A stretch of DNA of 29,240 bases, taken from Sperchopsis tessellata. Lineage: Eukaryota > Arthropoda > Insecta > Coleoptera > Hydrophilidae. This document shows, piece by piece, positions 18,660 through 27,682 of the stretch; position 1 is the stretch's first letter, and every line of letters starts with the position of its first letter. A program made the position numbers and the translations under genes. The notes under the pieces are model-generated. The model saw nothing but the letters and a program-made list of their open reading frames with translations. It was not told the DNA's origin and made no database searches. Location of the stretch: positions 1 to 29,240 of the forward strand of contig JAWQRN010000468.1 of NCBI GenBank assembly GCA_033557685.1, in the 5' to 3' direction.

Positions 18660-19294
18660 TAATGAAGAAATTACACAAGCAACAATATTTAACTTAATAA
18701 ATTAATGGTACAAAGGGAACTTATTTAAATAACTCTGCAAATAACGAATAAAACAAAGCTACAATATGAATTAAATTAATGAAACAAAGTGAATTTATTT
18801 TAACAAGTCTGTAAATAAAGAATAAAATAACGCGACAGGATGAATTAAATTAATGAAACAAAGGAACGAATTTGAACAACTCTGTAAAATAAAGAATAAA
18901 ACAAAGCGACAATATTTAGATATACACTGTGAAATAAAGTAATTAATGAGCAGCAATATTTTACTAAAATCTGTGAATTAAATTAATGAAACAAAGTGAA
19001 CTTATTTAACAAACGCTGTAAAATAAAGAATAAAACAATGACACGATATTTAGATAAACTCTGTGAAATAAAGTAATGAAACAAGCAATAATATTTAACT
19101 AAACTCCATGAATTAAATTAATGAAGCAAAGTGAACATAATTAACAACTCTGTAAAGTAAAGAACAAAACAAAGCGACAATATTTAGAGAAACATTGTGA
19201 ATTAAACTAATGAAACAAACTGAATTTATTTAAACAACTCTGCAAAAAAAAGAATAAACAAAGTGACAATATGAATTAAAGTAATTAAACGCTT
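18660..19294 (+). repeat. tandem array with A-B-C higher-order repeat
   Basis: The array is built from about 45-bp units that mostly end in CTCTGT or close variants. Three unit types recur. A begins AAAATAAAGAATAAAACAAA, B begins GAAATAAAGTAATGAAACAA and C begins GAATTAAATTAATGAAACAA. The clearest stretch runs A 18886-18930, B 18931-18974, C 18975-19019, A 19020-19064, B 19065-19109, C 19110-19153, giving a period of about 134 bp. It continues A 19154-19198, C 19199-19243 and a partial A. Upstream units at 18739-18812 and 18813-18885 are 73-74 bp hybrids: the first part of an A fused to a C at CAATAT/GAATTAA. No coding potential. Confidence 0.9.
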
Positions 19295-19776
19295 ACAAAT
19301 CTTGAAGCGCTGGACACTCAATTTTTGCACACTCTCCATATTTATTATTTTAGGAATTGACAAATATCACACCTTATACAAAGAAAACAGTCTTATCTCT
19401 CTACTAACCACACACTTACATGCATCCCGTTCCTAGCTTTTATATCTACTAACTAATTCACTTCTCGGTGTAGACCAATATTTTATCAATCTGTCTACTT
19501 TAAATATAAAATTATACGGATCATCTTCCCAACAAAATCAATTCTATTATCTGCTTGTATACTAATTTGACACTTCCTAAAAACACATGACATCTGGTTA
19601 CTATCTGGTTTCATTATATTTCAAGGGTTTATTTTCCTCTTTTCCTTTGTCTATTATAGGTGATATATCTTAGGAACACAAGTTTTTGTTAAAACAAATA
19701 AGGAACCTCCATTGTCAAATTATATAAAAAAAACTGGAAAACCATAAAATAGAGTTAACAACGTAATTAAATTAAC
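19295..19776. other. non-coding stretch
   Basis: Nothing recognisable between the tandem array and the inverted terminal repeats. Confidence 0.5.
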
Positions 19777-19816
19777 ATAACGTTTTCGGTATAAATCCCT
19801 TCTTCTTTAAAGCAAT
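19773..19816 (-). ncRNA. hammerhead-like motif, left arm
   Basis: On the minus strand: ATTGCT (helix I), a damaged TTTAAAGA in place of CTGAAGA, a weak hairpin II, then CCGAAAACGTTA with an intact palindrome AACGTT as helix III and UA as cleavage pair. The 3' helix I strand no longer pairs well. It is a decayed sister of the right-arm motif and useful mainly because it preserves the palindrome. Confidence 0.4.
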
Positions 19817-20127
19817 TTATTAAAAACAATTGGGATGTCAACATCTCAAACATGAAATCTATATTTTATAGTTCGGTTATTGTAACATTGAAATAATGAA
19901 AAAGATGGCCCAAAAGAAGGCAAGGAATTATAAATTTAGTTATAAAAACCATTTTTGTTTTTAGTGTAGGGTGTCGTGGGTTTGTTTGTATATTGTATTT
20001 AAATATTTTCATTATTTTATTGTTACAATAACCGAATTATAAAATACAGATTTCATGTTTGAGATGTCATTCCATGATTTTAAATAAATTACTCTGAAGA
20101 AGGAGGGTTTATCCTCCGAAAACGCTA
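19777..20127. repeat. inverted pair of Penelope-type terminal repeats
   Basis: The left arm (19777-19903, minus) and right arm (20003-20127, plus) match over about 125 bp. Shared runs include TGTTACAATAACCGAA, ATTTCATGTTTGAGATGT, AATAAATT and CCGAAAACG. The spacer is only about 100 bp. Each arm ends outward in the CTGAAGAAGG...CCGAAAACG hairpin that marks Penelope-like terminal repeats. No RT or endonuclease lies between, so this is either an internally deleted element or two repeats left after recombination. A read-through transcript would fold into a long double-stranded hairpin. Confidence 0.8.
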
Positions 20128-20133
20128 AGCAAT
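20088..20133 (+). ncRNA. hammerhead-like motif, right arm
   Basis: Helix I ATTACT (20088-20093) pairs with AGCAAT (20128-20133) except for one A/C mismatch; the other arm has ATTGCT, a perfect match, so the ancestral helix was six pairs. It is followed by CTGAAGA (20094-20100), one extra A, hairpin II GGAGG/CCTCC with a 6-base loop, GAAA, helix III AACGCT (AACGTT in the sister arm) and a predicted cleavage after 20127. Same architecture and same extra base as the motif at 5600-5666, with different helix sequences. Confidence 0.5.
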
Positions 20134-21124
20134 AAAATTGTTTGTTTTATTGAACCAACAAATCCCAAGACTAACAGGTCTGCTATCGTAAATATGAATG
20201 AATTCTGATTCATGCTAATTCCCAAATCTTATCTCCTTAGAGATATTAAACTCTCTAGATTCTGAACGCGTTCTAGTTTTAGCACTGATCAACAATTTTT
20301 AGCTGATTAATTATACAGAATTTCATTATTCAGATGAAATCAATCATGCGATCAAGTTAGTCACTAGCTATTTTCTTGTATCTCTAAAGCTATTGCAGAT
20401 ACACCTTAATCAGTAGCTCAACAAAACCCAAATCCGCCGATTCCGGCGATTTAATTCGCGAGAAATGGCAGTCCCAAATTTATCAGCATAGTCGCGGTCC
20501 TGGATACACAACAGTAAAACAGCTTTCTCATCAATTTTTAGGGAAAAAACTGAGTTCAACGGTGCCTTACGGGTAGATCCATGGCTTGAGTTCTTAAGAT
20601 AACTTCCTCTGGTACGTATGTTGACTATTAATATAGTTGTGTTAATATTTACCTTCATTACATGGTGCGAATAGAGTAATATTTCAAATAGATGAAAAAG
20701 CTAAAGTTGTATCAAACCCCCAACGACTATATCTTCACGATTTTTGGAAACCTTTCTACATAATCGCCTATCCAGAACAAGGTAGGAACTATCTTCTAAT
20801 TAGTCTCTCCTATTCTATGGTTGAGATATGCTATCATAACCATGTAGCCGCCAAATGATCGATTTTAATAGTCATGTGGACTGAGATGCCTATTGAGCTG
20901 TTAGATTTATGTGCAGGAATTATGCGAGAGGGTATCGATGCATGCTGCTAACGGGATTATTTTTCATGAGGTCTCACTGTCGGATCTGCTTTCTATTAAT
21001 ATGCTGAAGCTGTCTTGCCGATTCTTGCTTGTTAGATGGTGATTTTGAACGCCTTAGAAGGAGACATATCTTATTCCTATCTCTTGTGAGTCAAATAAAT
21101 ACAACAAGTTTGATAGAAATGTTC
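20134..21124. other. non-coding stretch
   Basis: A minus-strand frame at 20410-20658 is open for 82 codons in a patch somewhat richer in G and C, but the product resembles nothing I know and no splice or promoter context supports it. The following 450 bases have mixed composition without a recognisable family. Confidence 0.45.
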
Positions 21125-21177
21125 ATTACAGTCTGACGCGTTTCGGCGTGTAAGACACCATAATCATGGCTTGTAAT
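21125..21177 (-). ncRNA. hammerhead-like motif of another Penelope-type repeat
   Basis: On the minus strand: ATTACA (helix I), a degenerate TGATTA box, one extra T, hairpin II GGTGT/ACGCC with one G-T pair and a 5-base loop, GAAA, the palindrome ACGCGT as helix III, C, then AGAC and TGTAAT, which pairs perfectly with the opening ATTACA. The layout is that of Penelope-like terminal repeats, but no coding remnant lies beside it. The box has two changes from CUGANGA, so it is probably inactive now. Confidence 0.45.
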
Positions 21178-21429
21178 TCTGCATCGCAAGGAATGATAAC
21201 AAATATGCTCTAGGTAAAATTGACATAATTGCAACAGTTTATATAATACACATATATCATAGTACAGACAAGCAGGAGCAGGTGCGGCGTGTGTTAAAAT
21301 CGACTGTGGTTTGTTGTGTTTTGTGAATTTGTCATATTTGGTTAATTATTGTAATTTACACAAGCAATTGTGTCTATCTTCATCTTCACGAAAGTTTAAT
21401 TTTCACTCCGCTTACTTTTTGATTTGGAC

Positions 21430-21451
21430 TATATATATATATATATATATA
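21430..21451. repeat. (TA)n microsatellite
   Basis: A run of about 22 bp of alternating A and T. Confidence 0.9.
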
Positions 21452-21566
21452 CTTGCTCTTTTAATGGCTGCCGCGTTTCGCTAAATAGTTTATAAAAACT
21501 TAAAGAAAAGATATCAGTAGGTGCTCCGGTATAACAAAGTGAGATAGCATACATCTGTCTGTCTGG

Positions 21567-21677
21567 ATGAGGGCTAAAGTTGCAGAATTAAAAATAGTTG
21601 AATTGATAAGAGAACTGTCAATGAGAAAAAATAACACTTCAGGAAGTGCTAGTCAAGAAATGTTATTCTATTATTAG
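21567..21677 (+). other. 36-codon frame resembling a SAP motif
   Basis: ATG at 21567 opens KVAELKIVELIRELSMRKN followed by NTSGSASQEML and a stop. The pattern KVAEL...EL.....SG......L loosely follows the SAP DNA-binding motif, which some retroelement and transposon proteins carry at their N-terminus. It ends within the start of the left terminal repeat of the Penelope-like element at 21660-24765. The arginine/lysine of the second SAP helix is missing and three extra residues occur, so the similarity may be accidental. Confidence 0.25.
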
Positions 21678-21840
21678 CACTTTTCAGAGCTACATGATAA
21701 TGTATAATTACCACTTATAATGTCCCGGCGGATGAAACGTCGGTTAAAACAAAAGCCAACATAAGGTTATCTCCCGGAAAACCTGGAGATATTTACTGTG
21801 GCCGTGGAAGTCTACGTACTGAATTAATAAATGTTCTTCC
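21674..21840 (+). repeat. left direct terminal repeat of second Penelope-like element
   Basis: The 22-bp block at 21674-21695 and the 20-bp block GGCCGTGGAAGTCTACGTAC (21800-21819) recur in the right repeat. The segment between them contains the hammerhead-like motif, which the right repeat has replaced with extra 34-bp units. Confidence 0.65.
21707..21748 (+). ncRNA. degenerate hammerhead-like motif
   Basis: ATTACC, then CTTATAA where CUGAUGA is expected (two G changes), a TCC/GGA hairpin with CGGC loop, GAAAC, GTC (predicted cleavage after 21741), and GGTTAAA, whose GGT pairs with the ACC at 21710-21712. Helix III is the palindrome ACGT. It agrees in layout with the motifs at 5600, 20088 and 21125 but is weaker. 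Confidence 0.35.
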
Positions 21841-23093
21841 TTCTAAAAATAATATCGAGGACGCTAAATGATTGCAAAACAAAAGGTAATACTTTCATCA
21901 GAGACAGCATTATAATACAACTACTAATAAAATATTTAAGATAAATTAGACGTCAGTAAGCTAATTGCAATTTCTCGAATTCCATATATAACTAATATAT
22001 GAAACAACGAAATATAAGTTTATAAAATGTACAGTTTATGAACATATATACGGTTGCTTATGTTAGTGAAAGTTATTGTTAAGCATTTATTACCTATTGC
22101 TTATTATTTACTATACTATTATATTTGGATAAGCTATGTTTCTGTAATTGAAGATATATTAACATTTAATTTTTAAGTATGACAAATGTTGTAGTATTAA
22201 TATGGGAATGCAAATTTTAAACTTTCGTATTCCAGTGAATTTGAGTTTAATCGCAGGTTAAATATTTTCGCTGTGCTCAAGGCTTATTTCCATGAAAATG
22301 AAGTGTTCGGATGAATAAAATCAGCGGAATTCAATAAATGCCTTGAGTAAACTCGTTCCGGTAGAAAATAGCATTGCAATTTTCAACTGGTGGCTACTTG
22401 ATATGCTAAACAATAAGATCTCTCGGCATTTCAACAGTAATTTGTGTTAGCTTTTCGCCATTTATTAGCAATATAATTTAAATTTAATTTTAGTAAGCAA
22501 CGAGGTACTAGATCCTTTGCTCATCATATATTAATGACACCGTCCACTGTCTAATTTTAACGAATTCATTTACGTTTCCATTATCTACTGAATAAAGATA
22601 GAATATGCTGAATGCGCATTTTCAAAATATTATGGCTTTCGTTTAAAAGTAAAGCCAGTTTTTGCGGTCATTTTAAATTGCTGGTTCCAGCAAAAATGTG
22701 TTATAACAAATACTATAACTAAAATCCCTACTAAATCTCTGATAATTCTCTCCAATATGCAAATGATAGTCAATGTTTACAAACCAAATAAATTCTTGGT
22801 AATTATATGAAGATGCCACTGAGGTTTTACACAGAAGAACACCAGGATTATTAAAGTGATACAACATTGTTAAACTTTATCAATAACCATTGTTGTAATT
22901 GGCATTTGTCATTTGTAAATTGCTAGGGTACCCTCACAGAGTTTTGTTAAAGTAATTTAAACTTTATAGAATATCTACTAGAAATAATTATGTAAATAAG
23001 TTTAGTTTCAAGTTTGAAGAACAATTAGTTTGCATGAAATAATAGTAAATTATTTTAATTAAAATAATCATGATGCTGAAGGTGTACGGACTA
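21841..23093. other. non-coding stretch inside the second Penelope-like element
   Basis: No gene or repeat recognised. The minus-strand frame at 22673-22867 has no motif. Confidence 0.5.
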
Positions 23094-23101
23094 TATATAA
23101 A
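23094..23101 (+). promoter_or_regulatory. possible TATA box
   Basis: TATATAAA lies 73 bp upstream of the ATG at 23174, so a start site about 30 bp downstream would give a short leader. In DNA this AT-rich such a box is easily found by chance; it is listed only because of the exon-like sequence that follows. Confidence 0.25.
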
Positions 23102-23173
23102 CAGATTGAAAATACAGATATTTGTAATCATCGGTTAGGATTTACTTCGTTGTGCTAGGTGTTCGGATTCGCT

Positions 23174-23344
23174 ATGGAAGTGGACAAACAAAACCATCAG
23201 GACCGCAAGTAAAGCAAAAATACTAAAGCTTAAAGCTCGATAAGACTGGGAAGAACTTCCCGATGTAGATGACAAGAGGGGGAAATTGTCAATTGTTTTC
23301 AAAATCAGATTCATAATGATCCTTGGGTAAAGGAATTTGTTCCG
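23174..23344 (+). pseudogene. unrecognised exon-like sequence ending at a splice-donor consensus
   Basis: ATG begins MEVDKQNHQDRK and then hits a stop. A neighbouring frame continues ASKAKILKLKAR and DWEELPDVDDKRGKL. The first frame returns with QIHNDPWVKEFVP, immediately followed by GTGAGT at 23345. The distance from ATG to the donor is 171 bp, a multiple of three. The lysine-rich then acidic wording looks protein-like and unlike the chance frames around it. I do not recognise the family. It may be a decayed host exon, a captured transcript or a 5' exon of the surrounding retroelement, some of which have introns. Confidence 0.3.
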
Positions 23345-23685
23345 GTGAGTCAGCTACAATTAACAGTTTCTACTTAGAAATTTGTATTGATTCAAAATAT
23401 GCTCTTCAAAACGATTAAACAACAAAGATATCCCAGTTGATAGTCATTTAGGCGTAGAGTACTTGCAAATGTTATGTAGATCTATCAAATCGATAACGAT
23501 GGGTACATTAAACTTGTTGCTGTTAATTAGCTATGTGGAAGTTTTGCGAACTCCTCCTGTAGGTGTTGATTCATAAATAAGATATGGAAAGCAATATAGG
23601 TTCTACCCAAACATAACAGTTATTAATTAGTAAGGTATATGAGGGCACATTAGCTCCAAGTATACTTTTCGTTTAATGTTGTAAG

Positions 23686-24125
23686 GTGAGCTATCTTATT
23701 TCGACGAAAGAACAGGAAATGTTGTTTAATTTGTTCATTAGTCGAAGACCGCCTTTAACGATATTTCTTGCAACAGTGGATGAAACATGTTTTCAAACCT
23801 CTATAAGGTTTCCAAACAGAATAAATTACCATATAGGTACTAACCGTAAAAAGCCATATACTCTGCCAATTTTTAGCGTGGTTCTTAACAAATACGATCT
23901 ACTTGTTAGCTTCGATATAGTTTCTTTGTTCACGAAGGTTCCTGTCCACGATTTCGATACAGTTGCTGCCGACTTAGCAGAAGTATGCCTGATATCTGAA
24001 TACTTTATTTTTCGCGGCGATTTCTACGAACACACTTCTGGTCTAACGATGTGATCCCAACTCTATTCGGTCATCTCAGACATGTTTATGGAAGCTTTCG
24101 AGGAAGATATTTCAGCATCCATCCA
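23686..24125 (+). pseudogene. reverse transcriptase of the second Penelope-like element
   Basis: The readable part has LVSFDIVSLFTKVPV (23902-23946), the motif A of Penelope-like RTs, with its catalytic aspartate intact. Then come IFRGDFYEHTSGLTM, a TGA in place of the next codon, and SQLYSVISDMFMEAFEED, which corresponds to the usual G.PLSP..A.IFME.FE block. The YVDD box and thumb that should follow are missing: after about 24150 the sequence jumps to the linker before the endonuclease. About 60 codons upstream of motif A are open but poorly conserved. The gene is dead through deletion and stops. Unlike the first element it keeps motif A but loses YVDD. Confidence 0.82.
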
Positions 24126-24168
24126 GCGTTTTAAAAATCCCGCTTCTCCTAGTTAGAACCTGGATATC

Positions 24169-24600
24169 ATTGCCCATGCTTACTTGCCGTACGTGCAGAG
24201 GACGACACAGAATAAAGCACGGTTACTCCGCTAACATTCTATCAAGACTTTTTTCCCATTTTTGATGAAAATAAGCGAAATCTTTCCATATTCAAAATAT
24301 TAAATTCCCCTGCAATCCGGCATAGTACACAAAATTTCATGCACATGTGTTCTAGTATAAATAGGTCAAACCAAAATAATGGTCTCCACTACCGTAGAGA
24401 GCACGAAAAGCAAACAATGAAACATTTTGTTATATCACCATTAGTGAAACATAAATTAAAAACTGGCCACGTTATTCTGTTAAAAAATCTCGCCCAGTCT
24501 TCGAATTATTTCTCTACAATAATAAGAGAGCCCATCGAAAAACATCCGGAAATATGAATAACGATAATGGGCTTCACCTATCACAAGCGGTCTTATGCCT
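24169..24600 (+). pseudogene. linker and GIY-YIG endonuclease of the second Penelope-like element
   Basis: The linker reads AYLPYVQRTTQNKARLLR, then a stop, and IKTFF, as found before the endonuclease in this class. The domain begins VHKISCTCVLV, a stop, IGQT (24361-24372), then shifts frame to NNGLHYRREHEK, SPLVKHKLKTGHVI and FSTIIREPIEKHPEI, ending near NNDNGLHLSQAVL. These are the cysteine pair, the YIG half, the R/EH pair, the H..K.GH motif and the catalytic-glutamate-bearing helix of the family. At least two stops and one frameshift make it inactive. The right terminal repeat follows immediately. Confidence 0.82.
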
Positions 24601-24730
24601 ATAACTTTTGAGAGCTATCTGTATATACTTAGCACTTTTTACAGCTACATGGCAGTCTACTCCTTGCATTTTTCAGAACTTAATGGTAGTTTACACTTAG
24701 CACTTTTAAGATATTCTTGGTAATATTCCC
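24598..24730 (+). repeat. 34-bp tandem repeat in the right Penelope terminal repeat
   Basis: Four diverged units are visible: 24598-24627 (CTATAACTTTTGAGAGCTAT), 24628-24662 (CTTAGCACTTTTTACAGCTA), 24663-24695 (CTTGCATTTTTCAGAACTTA) and 24696-24730 (CTTAGCACTTTTAAGATATT). The left terminal repeat has only one clear unit (from 21673) and perhaps a second, so the copy number differs between the two ends. The right repeat continues past the array to 24765. Confidence 0.7.
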
Positions 24731-24765
24731 TTCAACGGTGGCCGCGGAAGTCTACGTACATAATG

Positions 24766-26512
24766 AATCTGCTGATATATTACAATTTGTGGTTATTTGT
24801 GTTCAGTGTACTAGTAGCTTATTTAGTGGCTATGCATACTGCCTAGTTAAGCATTCGTGCTATCATTCCCCGGTAATTTGTAAATCACCGAAACTATTTA
24901 TTTTGTATTTGGCACACAGTTTTGCTTACGAAAAAACATGCTGTAGCTATAGAGTACTAAAATTTTCTATCTGTTTTAAGACTCATCAAACATGGTGATT
25001 ATTTTCCAGTACTCTATGAAGAAGCAGTATTCTCTACAGAACTCTGTTTGATATCACAATAATGAAATTAACTCGTAAGGGAATTTAATTTATTAATCAT
25101 TACCAGAATTATCAGAAATGCTACAATAAAAGGCGAAATCTATCACAAGTCATAAAAATATATTCTTGTTTCCAAAAATCTCAAAGAATATGATTTTCAG
25201 GTTGGTAACTTGGTAAACTGCAATAATATTAACAATTTTATGTAAGTTTAAAAAACACGTAAATGAAATTATTGGTACTTCTATATTGATTGAAAAGTAG
25301 ATTGCAATCCATATAAAGAGAAATGAAGAATGCTTTCTTTAACGGAACAAGAAAAATGTAATAACCAAAGTTAGTATAAAACAAACATATTTAATGTAAC
25401 CCTAATATTTAATATGCTACTTAAACAATCATTTGAGAAATGTATATAGTAACAGGGGAAATTTAACGTTTCATTTCCGTCTTCTCCAACTACACCCTGT
25501 TACAAATATTAGTTTATACTATGATCCAGTGATTAACCGATTTAGTACATTTTTCGATCTATATTGTTTTATATTAATTTTAGAACAATGTTTAATATAG
25601 AAAAAGAAAAATAGAACTGGGGCCCCAAATGCACTATTTCTGGTGATAGATTTCATCCAAAATTCAATGGGATCTCAAAATGAATGATTAAAGCCTATAT
25701 ATGAATTATGGTTTTTAAAACTAAAACTGTTTAGGCAATAAAAAAACCACTTGATTGCCTTTATTCAAAGTTTATTGGAATGTCGTAATTAACCATAAAA
25801 TTTTAAATGCTAATTTTCATCTTTACATATTAAACCGGCGACCCAAAACCGGCTATTTCCATAATAATCTTGAGGTCGAAAATATTCATGATACTTTACT
25901 CCAAAAACCAAAGTAATAACTAAATATTCGATATTTCCTTGAATAAATTAATTGTATGACTCTTCTTGGCATACGTATGGAGATTTTAAGGTCATAGCAC
26001 TATAACTTGGCTATATCAAATTCTGCTGCTTTATCTGTAAATATTATCGTCGAAAACAAACAATTATTGCACACGCGAACGTGAACAGTGGCCATTTTGG
26101 CAAATCTTAATTTACATATTCAATTCGACTTGATATAAAATATCATATAGAGACACGATCAGGAAGAAAAGATAATAAAAGCTCAAATATGATGAACGAG
26201 TAGATGATCAAGAGGATATTTAAAAATTAAAAAATAAAGGTAATGATATGTTCATTTCTGGTAAAACAGAACTGCTTATCTTACTTAGGAATAAAATTAA
26301 TGTTAATAGTGTATTTTTTGTAAATTAAAATCAGACAATTATATTTGATGAAACATAATAGCTAGAGCCCACCTCCTCAAAGACAAAAAAAAAAGAAATT
26401 GGTACTTATAATGTGACAAAATATTATTGTTTGTGTTTACTGGAAGGATAAGTATAAAAAATCACTAAATAAAAATATTTTGGATTAAATCAGATTACGT
26501 AATTTTCAATTA
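24766..26512. other. non-coding stretch
   Basis: No gene or repeat recognised. The plus-strand frame 24717-24998 begins in the terminal repeat and has no motif. Confidence 0.5.
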
Positions 26513-26735
26513 GTATATAGGTAAGAGCGTTGGATCGTTAGTTATGGGACTCCGAGGTGGCCAAAGTTCGAATCCCCGCTCAGAAGACATTTCTTAGAGC
26601 AAAGTCTCAAGGGTTTGGAATCAATTCGTTAAAAAAAATGGTTAATAATATGTATGTATGTTATAAAAATAAATAGATCTAGGCTATAGTAAAATAAATC
26701 GATCTAGGCTATAATAAAATAAATCGGTAACATAA
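26513..26735 (+). mobile_element. tRNA-derived SINE, family 2
   Basis: The head resembles a tRNA lacking its first few bases: AGAGCGTTGGA at the A-box side and AGTTCGAATCCCC (26565-26577) as a good B-box, with a plausible anticodon region between. After about 60 bases of body comes a tail with 25-bp repeats (26667-26691, 26692-26716 and a partial unit to 26727) sharing GATCTAGGCTATA and AAATAAAT. The body is unlike the SINE at 8640 and 17177. It is not a functional tRNA gene because the acceptor stem does not pair. A possible short duplication ATTAGTA on both sides is too weak to rely on. Confidence 0.7.
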
Positions 26736-27601
26736 ATTAATATATTGCATTAGTAGAGTAAATTAATGCAAATTAATATTAATCCATCTTTGAACCCTGA
26801 TATTATACATAAGGTGACATGGTAATATAATTCGCAGACATCAATTTAAACTATTAAAATTGTATTGAAAGTCGTTAGTTGTGTTGTTAATAATGACATT
26901 AAAGGTCAAAACAGTAATGAATTGCCGCAAAAGTTAATAGAAACACTCCCATTCTACCGAAACTTTGAGAAACTGTATAAATTTGCAAGTACAATGAAGA
27001 CTTAAATGAAATTCTAAGACCAAACAATCGTTAGAGAAGCACCAGTATTCACTTGCGTGAAATGGAAACATATTTTGTTGTATCTGAAAGATGGATAAAG
27101 TATTTATAACGCAATGAAAATGAAATTCTAGGAGATTAGAAGTGGCAATTTTGAAAAGCTTCCTTAAAATGATTATATAGAGTGGGTAAAAAACATCCAT
27201 CATTACTCTGGTTCTAAAAATGGTAAATAAATCCTTAATATTAAACTGTAGAGAGATTTCAAAATTAAAAGTATTCTCCAATATTCCAAAGCAAACTATA
27301 TGCAATATAATGACTTCCTTCTTGAAAATATTGAACATTCTTATCAACTGAAATTATGGTTATACAAAGTTGAAATCTATCGAAAACATAAACGTTGACT
27401 TCCAATTTATTTTTACTATGCGAAAGTGGTAACACGAAATATGTGTTTTATTATCTTGTCCATTTTATTGAGTTAATCAAGTTTTCGTAGCAACGAAATT
27501 GTAAAATCTCGGTATTCTAGGGAATGCTTTATAGTTGGTTTTAAGTTAATTCTTTATTGTTTTATATAATATATAGTTAACTTAAGAGACAGTGTGTCAG
27601 T
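26736..27601. other. non-coding stretch
   Basis: A minus-strand frame at 26934-27347 is open for 137 codons, the longest in the window. Its composition (phenylalanine, isoleucine, leucine, cysteine) and lack of any motif, start context or homologous wording make it look like a chance frame. Confidence 0.5.
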
Positions 27602-27682
27602 CATGTTGGAAGCAACGGTGTAGCACAGAGATCCATTATTAGACCACTAGTAATTCTATTGTTCGTAATCGACGTTAGCTCC
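27602..27682 (+). pseudogene. LINE reverse transcriptase motif
   Basis: The frame HVGSNGVAQRS then IIRPLVILLFVIDV matches the GVPQGSILGPLLFL.Y.ND segment of non-LTR retrotransposon RTs, including the glutamine, serine and proline positions. It ends in a stop soon after. The catalytic FADD box that should follow within about 30 residues cannot be read. With only 27 codons the family (jockey, CR1 or similar) cannot be told. Confidence 0.5.

Larger units (their letters stand above)
21660..24765 (+). mobile_element. second Penelope-like retroelement relic with direct terminal repeats
   Basis: The plus strand carries RT (about 23686-24125) and then a GIY-YIG endonuclease (about 24175-24600). The flanks, 21674-21840 and 24598-24765, share TAGCACTTTT..CAGCTACATG and GGCCG.GGAAGTCTACGTAC in the same order and orientation, so here the terminal repeats are direct. 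Roughly 1.8 kb between the left repeat and the RT has no recognisable PLE coding and may include unrelated insertion. The sequence differs from the element at 3690-5720 in the terminal repeats and in the RT wording, so it is another PLE family. It has many stops and a large RT deletion. Confidence 0.75.

Noticed and set aside
20410..20658. 82-codon minus-strand frame in a less AT-rich patch
   Set aside because: No recognisable motif and no exon context; kept only as a note in the surrounding non-coding entry.
26513..26590. tRNA gene
   Set aside because: The B-box is good but the acceptor stem does not pair, the 5' end is incomplete, and a SINE-type body and tail follow.
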